From: Bradyrhizobium yuanmingense
Lineage (GTDB): Bacteria > Pseudomonadota > Alphaproteobacteria > Rhizobiales > Xanthobacteraceae
Reading direction: 5' to 3'
DNA: 64,000 bases
Assembly: GCF_900094575.1 (NCBI RefSeq)
Contig: NZ_FMAE01000005.1
Location: forward strand, 1-64,000
The notes under the pieces: generated by a model
What the model was told of the DNA's origin: nothing
What the model saw: only the letters and a program-made list of their open reading frames with translations
Databases searched by the model: none
Translations under genes and position numbers: made by a program
In this document: one piece after another, positions 59,129 through 64,000 of the stretch
Position numbering within the stretch: position 1 is the stretch's first letter
Layout of the letters: each line of letters begins with the position of its first letter

Positions 59129-61402
59129 TTGCAGAAGAGCGGCGGCGGCGCGCGCGCGTTCCAGAATGCGCGATTGCAGAAGAAATTGACGAAGCAGGCC
59201 GACGCCGTCATTGCCGCAGCGGCGAACGCCTATGGCCAGGGCCGATACGCCGAGACAGAGGCGCTGTGCCGCGAGATCCTGAAAGCCCTTCCGGATCATG
59301 TCGACGCCATTCACCTGCTCGGCATGTGCGCCCATGACGGCCGGCGCCTCGAGGAGGCGAGAGAGCTGCTGGAGCGCGTGATCGCGCTCGATCCGCGCCT
59401 GCACGATGCCCATAACAATCTCGCGACCGTGCATTTCGACCTCGGCAATTACGAAGAGGCGCGGCGCTGCCAGGAGAGGGCGATCGCGCTGAAGCCGAGT
59501 TTCGCCGTCGCATTGACCAATCTCGGCAACACGCTGATGCATATGGGGCTGTACGAACAGGCGCTCGAGATGCACGAGCGCGCCATCAAGATTAAACCGG
59601 ATTGTGCCGATGCGCTCTGCAATCGCGGCATGGTCGAGATCGTGCTTGGGCAGATCATGCGTGCCAAGGCGAGCTTCGATCGCGCCCTGCTGTTTCAGCC
59701 GCGTCACGCCGAGGCCATCGTCGGCAGCGGCATGGTCAGCATGGAGCTGCGGCACCACGAGGAGGCCGCAGCCAAGTTCGCTCAGGCCCTCGCAATCAAG
59801 CCAGGCGCGCCACGAATTCTGGCCCAGCGCGGACGGCTCAGTTACGAGCTGCAGCACCTGCAGGAGGCGCTGGCGGATTTCGATGCGGCGCTTGCGATTT
59901 CGCCCAAGCTCGAGCTGGCCCTTCGGGGCAAGGCGCAGGTCTGCCTCGTCATGGGAAGGACCGCGCAGGCGATGGCGGCCGCAACGACCTTGATCGAGCG
60001 AAATCCTCGCTCGGAGATGGGGTTGGCGCTTCTGGGCTTCGCTTATTCGAACCAGGGAGATATGGAATCCGCGATTGAATATCTCGATCGCGCGCTGGCG
60101 CTCCGACCGGACTATGGAGACGCGATCAGAGGCAAGATCTTCTTGCTGGACTACCTTGCGGAGGCGGATTTCGCGGTCCAGCAGGCGGTGCGAAAGTCCT
60201 GGTGGGATGCAATCGGCTCGAGGATTCCGCAAAGGACGCTGCCGAAGCGGCCGCTGGATCCGGACAAGCAGATTGTGGTCGGATATGTCGCGGCCGAATT
60301 CCGACAACACTCGGCGGGACTCACCTTGCTGCCCGTGTTGCGCCATCATGATCACGCCAAGTTCAAGATCGTCTGCTATTACGCCTGGCCGGGGGCGGAC
60401 GAGTACACCGCCAAGTTCAAGGCGCTGGCGGATGTCTGGGTCGACGCTTGGCAGATGTCGGACGACGAGCTCGCCGATCGTATTCAGGCCGACAATGTCG
60501 ACATTCTGATCGACGTTTCCGGCCACACGACCGGCAACAGGCTGCAATGCTTCGCGCGGAAGCCGGCTCCGATCCAGGCCACCGGCTTCGGACACGCGAC
60601 GGGTACGGGCATGCCGACCATGGATTACGTGCTCGCCGATCCCATTTTCATTCCGCCATCGGCCCGGCATCTGTTTCCCGAGAAGATCCACGATCTGCCG
60701 TGCCTGATCACGATGGAGCCGGTCACCAATCTAAAGCCCTCCGAGCTGCCGATGCTCCGCAACGGCTACGTCACCTTTGGTGTGTTCAACCGCATCTACA
60801 AGATCTCGGATGATGCGATCCGCGTGTGGTCGCGCATCATGCGGGAAGTGCCGGGATCGAAGATCATCCTCAAGCATGGTTTGCTCGACGATGCCCTGCT
60901 GCGCGATAGCCTGGTCGCACGCTTCATCGCACAGGGTATTGCGGAGGAGGACATCACTTGCCTCGGCACCACCTCGCGTGACGACCATCTGATGGCCTTC
61001 GACAAGATCGATATTTCCCTCGACACGTTCCCGCAGAACGGCGGCATCAGCACCTGGGAATCCCTCTACAAGGGCGTTCCGGTCGTGGCCAAGCTCGGCA
61101 TTGGAGCCTCCTCGCGTGCTGGCGCCTCCATCGTGGCGGCCGTCGGCCTCGGCGACTGGGTCGCGGAGGATGACGACGGTTATGTCGAGATCGCCCGCAA
61201 GTTCGCCTCGCAGCCCGAATATCTGGCAAAGTTGCGCGCGGGCTTACCGGCCCAGATCGCAGCCTCGCCCGCCGGCAATGTCGAGATCTACACGCGTGAG
61301 CTCGAGGCGGGCTACCGAAAGTTCTGGCGCGACTATTGTGCCGCTGCCGCCGAGCACGGCGACGCTGCGGTCAGCGGGGCGGACGCACCTGGCGGCTCCT
61401 GA
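59129..61402 (+). CDS. TPR/O-GlcNAc transferase-like protein, paralog 2
   Basis: This 757-residue protein has the same architecture as its neighbours: TTG start behind CCGGAGAGACACC, a basic helical N-terminus (FQNARLQKKLTKQADAV), an array of TPRs, and a GT41-like domain (VVGYVAAEFRQHSAGLTLLPVLRHHDHAKF..., DVSGHTTGNRLQCFARKPAPIQATGFG, FPQNGGISTWESLYKGVPVVAKLG). It has a C-terminal tail about ten residues longer than the others. No acceptor protein is encoded nearby, so the target is unknown. Confidence 0.88.
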   Translation: MQKSGGGARAFQNARLQKKLTKQADAVIAAAANAYGQGRYAETEALCREILKALPDHVDAIHLLGMCAHDGRRLEEARELLERVIALDPRLHDAHNNLATVHFDLGNYEEARRCQERAIALKPSFAVALTNLGNTLMHMGLYEQALEMHERAIKIKPDCADALCNRGMVEIVLGQIMRAKASFDRALLFQPRHAEAIVGSGMVSMELRHHEEAAAKFAQALAIKPGAPRILAQRGRLSYELQHLQEALADFDAALAISPKLELALRGKAQVCLVMGRTAQAMAAATTLIERNPRSEMGLALLGFAYSNQGDMESAIEYLDRALALRPDYGDAIRGKIFLLDYLAEADFAVQQAVRKSWWDAIGSRIPQRTLPKRPLDPDKQIVVGYVAAEFRQHSAGLTLLPVLRHHDHAKFKIVCYYAWPGADEYTAKFKALADVWVDAWQMSDDELADRIQADNVDILIDVSGHTTGNRLQCFARKPAPIQATGFGHATGTGMPTMDYVLADPIFIPPSARHLFPEKIHDLPCLITMEPVTNLKPSELPMLRNGYVTFGVFNRIYKISDDAIRVWSRIMREVPGSKIILKHGLLDDALLRDSLVARFIAQGIAEEDITCLGTTSRDDHLMAFDKIDISLDTFPQNGGISTWESLYKGVPVVAKLGIGASSRAGASIVAAVGLGDWVAEDDDGYVEIARKFASQPEYLAKLRAGLPAQIAASPAGNVEIYTRELEAGYRKFWRDYCAAAAEHGDAAVSGADAPGGS

Positions 61403-61423
61403 GCCGCATCCTGCAGGCGACCC

Positions 61424-61437
61424 CCGGGATATCCCGG
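61424..61437. repeat. perfect palindrome between OGT paralogs 2 and 3
   Basis: CCGGGATATCCCGG is self-complementary and corresponds to CCGGGAAATCCCGG in the previous gap. It marks the duplicated intergenic unit. Confidence 0.5.
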
Positions 61438-61474
61438 ACGGATTTCTGGTCCGGCAGCCCGGCCGGGTCGGTGC

Positions 61475-61491
61475 GCGAATCAGTTAGACTC
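61475..61491 (+). promoter_or_regulatory. conserved leader box of OGT paralog 3
   Basis: This is the second identical copy of GCGAATCAGTTAGACTC, 30 bases before the TTG at 61521. A less similar CGAATCGG... sequence precedes paralog 1. Confidence 0.5.
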
Positions 61492-61520
61492 GGCCTTGGG
61501 CCATCTTCCGGAGAGACACC

Positions 61521-63758
61521 TTGCAGAGCAGCGTCGGCGCGCGCGCATTCCAGAATGCGCGATTGCAGAAGAAATTGAAGAAGCAGGCCGACGCCGTCAT
61601 CTCCGCCGCGGCGAGCGCCTATGGTCAAGGCAGATATGCGGAGAGCGAGGCGCTCTGCCGCCAGATCTTGCAAGCCGTTCCGGATCATTTCGACGCGACG
61701 CACGTGCTCGGCCTCAGCGTGCAGCAGGGCGGGCGCCTCGACGAAGCGCAACAGCTGCTCGAGCGCGCGATTGCGATCGATCCGCGTTCGCACGAGGCTC
61801 AGAGCAATCTCGCGGCCGTCTACTTCGTGCTTCAGAAACTGGAAGCGGCGCGCGCCTGTCAGGAGAAAGCGATCGCGCTGAAGCCGAGTTTTACCCCGGC
61901 CCTGGCCGGCCTCGGCAACATCCTGCTCCAGATGAACCTGCCCGAACAGGCCATCGAGGTCTACGAGCGCGCCATCAAGCTGAAGCCCGACTACGCCGAC
62001 GCGCTTTGCAATCGTGGCGTGGCGGAGCTGGCGCTGTTCCGGTTCGACCGCGCCAGGGAGAGCTTTGATCGCGCGCTGTTGTTTCAGCCGCGCCACGTCG
62101 AAGCGCTGATCGGCAAGGGCGTGGTCAGCATCGAGCTCAAGCGCTACGATGAGGCGGAGGCTGCACTCGCAGCGGCGTTCGCGATCAAGCCCGATTCAGC
62201 GAAGATCCTGGCGCAGCGCGGACGCCTCAATTCGTCCCTGTCGCGGCTGGAACAGGCGGCAGCGGACTTCGATGCGGCACTTGCGCTTTCACCCCGGTTC
62301 GAGATGGCCTTGCGGGGCAAGGCGGAGGTCTCGCTCAGCCTGGGAAACACCGCACAGGCGATCCTGGCCTGCACGACCTTGCTCGAGCAGAATCCACATT
62401 CCACGATCGCATTGGCGTTGCTGAGCTCCTGTTTTGCAAATCAGGGAGAAATCGCGTCCGCAATCGAACATCTCGACGCCGCGTTGGCGATCTCGCCGGA
62501 TCCAGACTTGATGGCGCGGAAGATCTACTATCTGGACTTTCTCCCCGACGCCGATTTCACTATCCAGCAGGCGACGCGACGGTCCTGGGGCGAAGCGATC
62601 GGTGCCCGCGTGCCGCAGAGGAAGCTCGCCCCCCGGCAGCTCGATCCCGACAGGCGGATCGTGATCGGCTATGTTTCCGCCGAATTCTGGTATCATTCGG
62701 CGGCGTTCGGCTTGCTGCCGGTGCTGCGCCATCACGATCATGCCAGCTTCGAGGTCGTCTGCTATTCGTGTTCGCCGACTCAAGATGCGATCACAGCCGA
62801 ATTCAAGTCGGCGGCAGACGGCTGGGTCGATGCCTGGCAGATGTTCGACGACGAACTGGCCGATCGTATCGAGGCCGACAAGGTCGATATCCTGATCGAC
62901 GTGTCCGGGCACTCGTCGGGCAACAGGCTTCAGATCTTCGCCCGCAAGCCGGCTCCCATACAGGTCACGGGCTTCGGGCACGCGACCGGTACCGGCCTTC
63001 GGACGATGGACTACGTGCTCGCGGACCCTGTCTTCATTCCGCAATCGGCGCGGCATCTGCTGGCCGAAAAGGTCTATGACCTGCCGTGCCTGATCACGAT
63101 CGATCCTATCCTGGATGTGCCGCCTTCGGAGCTTCCCATGCTTCGCAACGGCTACGTCACCTTCGGCGTGTTCAACCGCGTCAACAAGATCTCGGACGAG
63201 GCCATTCGCGTGTGGTCGAACGTGATGCGGGAGGTGGCCGGATCGAAGATCATCATCAAGCATACGCTGCTCGACGATCCCCTGGTGCGCGACGGCCTTC
63301 TCGCGCGCTTTGTCGCCCACGGGATTGCCGAGGAGAGGATCACCTGCCTCGGCTCGTCCGAGCGCGCCGATCATCTGCGAGCCTTCGCGCTGGTCGATAT
63401 TTCGCTCGATCCGTTTCCGCAGAACGGCGGCGTCAGCACCTGGGAATCCCTCTATGCGGGCGTTCCGGTCGTCGCCAAGCTCGGCCACGGCGCATCCTCG
63501 CGCGCCGGCGGCTCCATCGTGGCCGCCGTCGGTCTTGACGACTGGGTGGCCGAGGACGACGAGGGCTACGCCGCGATCGCGTGCAAATTCGCTGCCCAGC
63601 CCGCGCATCTGGCAAGGCTGCGCGCGGAATTGCCGGCCCGGATCGCGGCTTCGGCCGCGGGTAATGTCGAAACCTACACGCGCAGGGTCGAGGAGGGCTA
63701 CCGCAAGTTCTGGCGCGACTATTGTGCCGCGGCCTCGGAAAGCGGGGAGGTCGCTTAA
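61521..63758 (+). CDS. TPR/O-GlcNAc transferase-like protein, paralog 3
   Basis: The 745-residue third copy starts with TTG at 61521 behind CCGGAGAGACACC. TPR units (ALCRQILQAVPDHFDATHVLGLSVQ..., FTPALAGLGNILLQMNL...) precede the GT41-like domain (VIGYVSAEFWYHSAAFGLLPVLRHHDH, DVSGHSSGNRLQIFARKPAPIQVTGFG, SLDPFPQNGGVSTWESLYAGVPVVAKLG). In the first glycosyltransferase motif FWYHSA replaces FRxHSA, and SGHSSG replaces SGHTTG, so substrate preference may have diverged. A strong hairpin follows, then convergent cysteine synthase. Confidence 0.88.
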   Translation: MQSSVGARAFQNARLQKKLKKQADAVISAAASAYGQGRYAESEALCRQILQAVPDHFDATHVLGLSVQQGGRLDEAQQLLERAIAIDPRSHEAQSNLAAVYFVLQKLEAARACQEKAIALKPSFTPALAGLGNILLQMNLPEQAIEVYERAIKLKPDYADALCNRGVAELALFRFDRARESFDRALLFQPRHVEALIGKGVVSIELKRYDEAEAALAAAFAIKPDSAKILAQRGRLNSSLSRLEQAAADFDAALALSPRFEMALRGKAEVSLSLGNTAQAILACTTLLEQNPHSTIALALLSSCFANQGEIASAIEHLDAALAISPDPDLMARKIYYLDFLPDADFTIQQATRRSWGEAIGARVPQRKLAPRQLDPDRRIVIGYVSAEFWYHSAAFGLLPVLRHHDHASFEVVCYSCSPTQDAITAEFKSAADGWVDAWQMFDDELADRIEADKVDILIDVSGHSSGNRLQIFARKPAPIQVTGFGHATGTGLRTMDYVLADPVFIPQSARHLLAEKVYDLPCLITIDPILDVPPSELPMLRNGYVTFGVFNRVNKISDEAIRVWSNVMREVAGSKIIIKHTLLDDPLVRDGLLARFVAHGIAEERITCLGSSERADHLRAFALVDISLDPFPQNGGVSTWESLYAGVPVVAKLGHGASSRAGGSIVAAVGLDDWVAEDDEGYAAIACKFAAQPAHLARLRAELPARIAASAAGNVETYTRRVEEGYRKFWRDYCAAASESGEVA

Positions 63759-63761
63759 GCC

Positions 63762-63801
63762 GGCCGAACCGCGCAGATTTTGTGGATCTGCGCCTTCGGC
63801 C
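63762..63801. terminator. strong hairpin between convergent OGT3 and cysteine synthase genes
   Basis: GGCCGAA...GCGCAGAT pairs with ATCTGCGC...TTCGGCC, 15 base pairs with a small bulge, around a 7-base loop. It sits between convergent stops and has no T-run on either side, so it may be a bidirectional structure. Confidence 0.5.
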
Positions 63802-63819
63802 CGATGATGCGTGTGACGA

Positions 63820-64000
63820 TCAGACGAAGGGCGGCTTGATGTTGCTGCGCTTCTCCAGCCATTCCGGCACCGGCAGGTTCTTGGCGCGCATGAAGTCGGC
63901 GTTGAACAGCTTGGACAGATAGCGGCTGCCGGAATCGCACAGCACGGTGACGATCGTCTTGCCGGGCCCGAGCTGCTTCGCAAGCCGCATCGCGCCGACG
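63820..64000 (-). CDS. cysK: cysteine synthase, C-terminal part (runs off window)
   Basis: The last 60 codons read GAMRLAKQLGPGKTIV... CDSGSRYLSKLFNADFMRAKNLP and end PPFV before a TGA at 63820-63822. The VTVLCDSGxRYLSKLFN segment is diagnostic of PLP-dependent O-acetylserine sulfhydrylases (CysK/CysM-type). The 5' part lies beyond the right edge, so the catalytic lysine is not visible. It would be transcribed towards the tandem OGT genes. Confidence 0.85.
   Translation of the reverse strand, partial: VGAMRLAKQLGPGKTIVTVLCDSGSRYLSKLFNADFMRAKNLPVPEWLEKRSNIKPPFV

Noticed and set aside
62289..63983. 564-residue minus-strand ORF at the right end
   Set aside because: It is antisense to OGT paralog 3 and out of frame with the cysteine synthase end, which reads correctly in another minus-strand frame.
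1..64000. CRISPR array
   Set aside because: No regularly spaced direct repeats of 20-40 bases with unique spacers were seen. The only dense repeat array is the octamer set at 9656-9913, which is too short-period.

Overview
The window looks like a chromosomal segment from a Bradyrhizobium-type alphaproteobacterium. This rests on high GC and GC3, frequent GTG and TTG starts, a general amino-acid ABC transporter of the rhizobial Aap type, an OpgC-type glucan-modification protein, MxKDx and DUF6481-type small proteins, and intergenic palindromic repeats characteristic of that group. Taxon assignment is by family recognition only.

Bases 1 to about 14,411 are the right-hand part of an integrated element. 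It opens with the tail of an IS5-type transposase and ends at a 46-bp 3' fragment of a tRNA-Pro(UGG) gene, which is the attachment-site scar. Reading inward from that scar come a tyrosine integrase, an AlpA-like regulator, a Prim-Pol/DUF3987 primase-helicase and an array of about ten CGCTGACA half-sites that resembles an iteron origin. The remaining cargo is small and mostly hypothetical genes, nearly all on the minus strand: a zinc-ribbon protein, a frameshifted gene, a SLATT-like two-TM protein flanked by tiny Pro-rich and Lys-rich proteins, an HTH protein, and several possible microproteins. The layout resembles a P4-like satellite or small integrative element. Its left end is outside the window.

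From about 14.6 kb the sequence is ordinary chromosome. 14.6-18.2 kb carries a small conserved protein, opgC, an NDUFS4-like complex I subunit, a membrane protein and an Lrp/AsnC regulator. 18.2-25.1 kb is a leucine/isovalerate catabolic operon (liuA-liuB-liuD-liuE) divergent from an AraC-type regulator. 25.2-33.0 kb holds a DapA-family aldolase and two TRAP transporter sets around a GntR regulator, with a perfect 21-bp palindrome in the divergent promoter. 33.3-38.8 kb is a run of small secreted, membrane and stress-type proteins plus a divergent PLP-fold enzyme. A tRNA-Arg(UCU) gene follows at 38.9 kb.

39.4-46.8 kb encodes a bacterial alpha-2-macroglobulin and penicillin-binding protein 1C, an envelope-defence pair. 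46.8-50.5 kb is a lipid-linked glycosylation cassette: ArnT/GT39-like transferase, PAP2 phosphatase, GT2 polyprenyl-phosphate glycosyltransferase and a LAB_N membrane protein, plausibly for lipid A or envelope glycolipid decoration. metC and the aapJQMP transporter follow. The right end holds three tandem paralogous TPR/O-GlcNAc-transferase-like genes (56.8-63.8 kb), each starting with TTG behind the same GGAGAGA ribosome-binding site. They face the 3' end of a cysteine synthase gene cut by the window edge.
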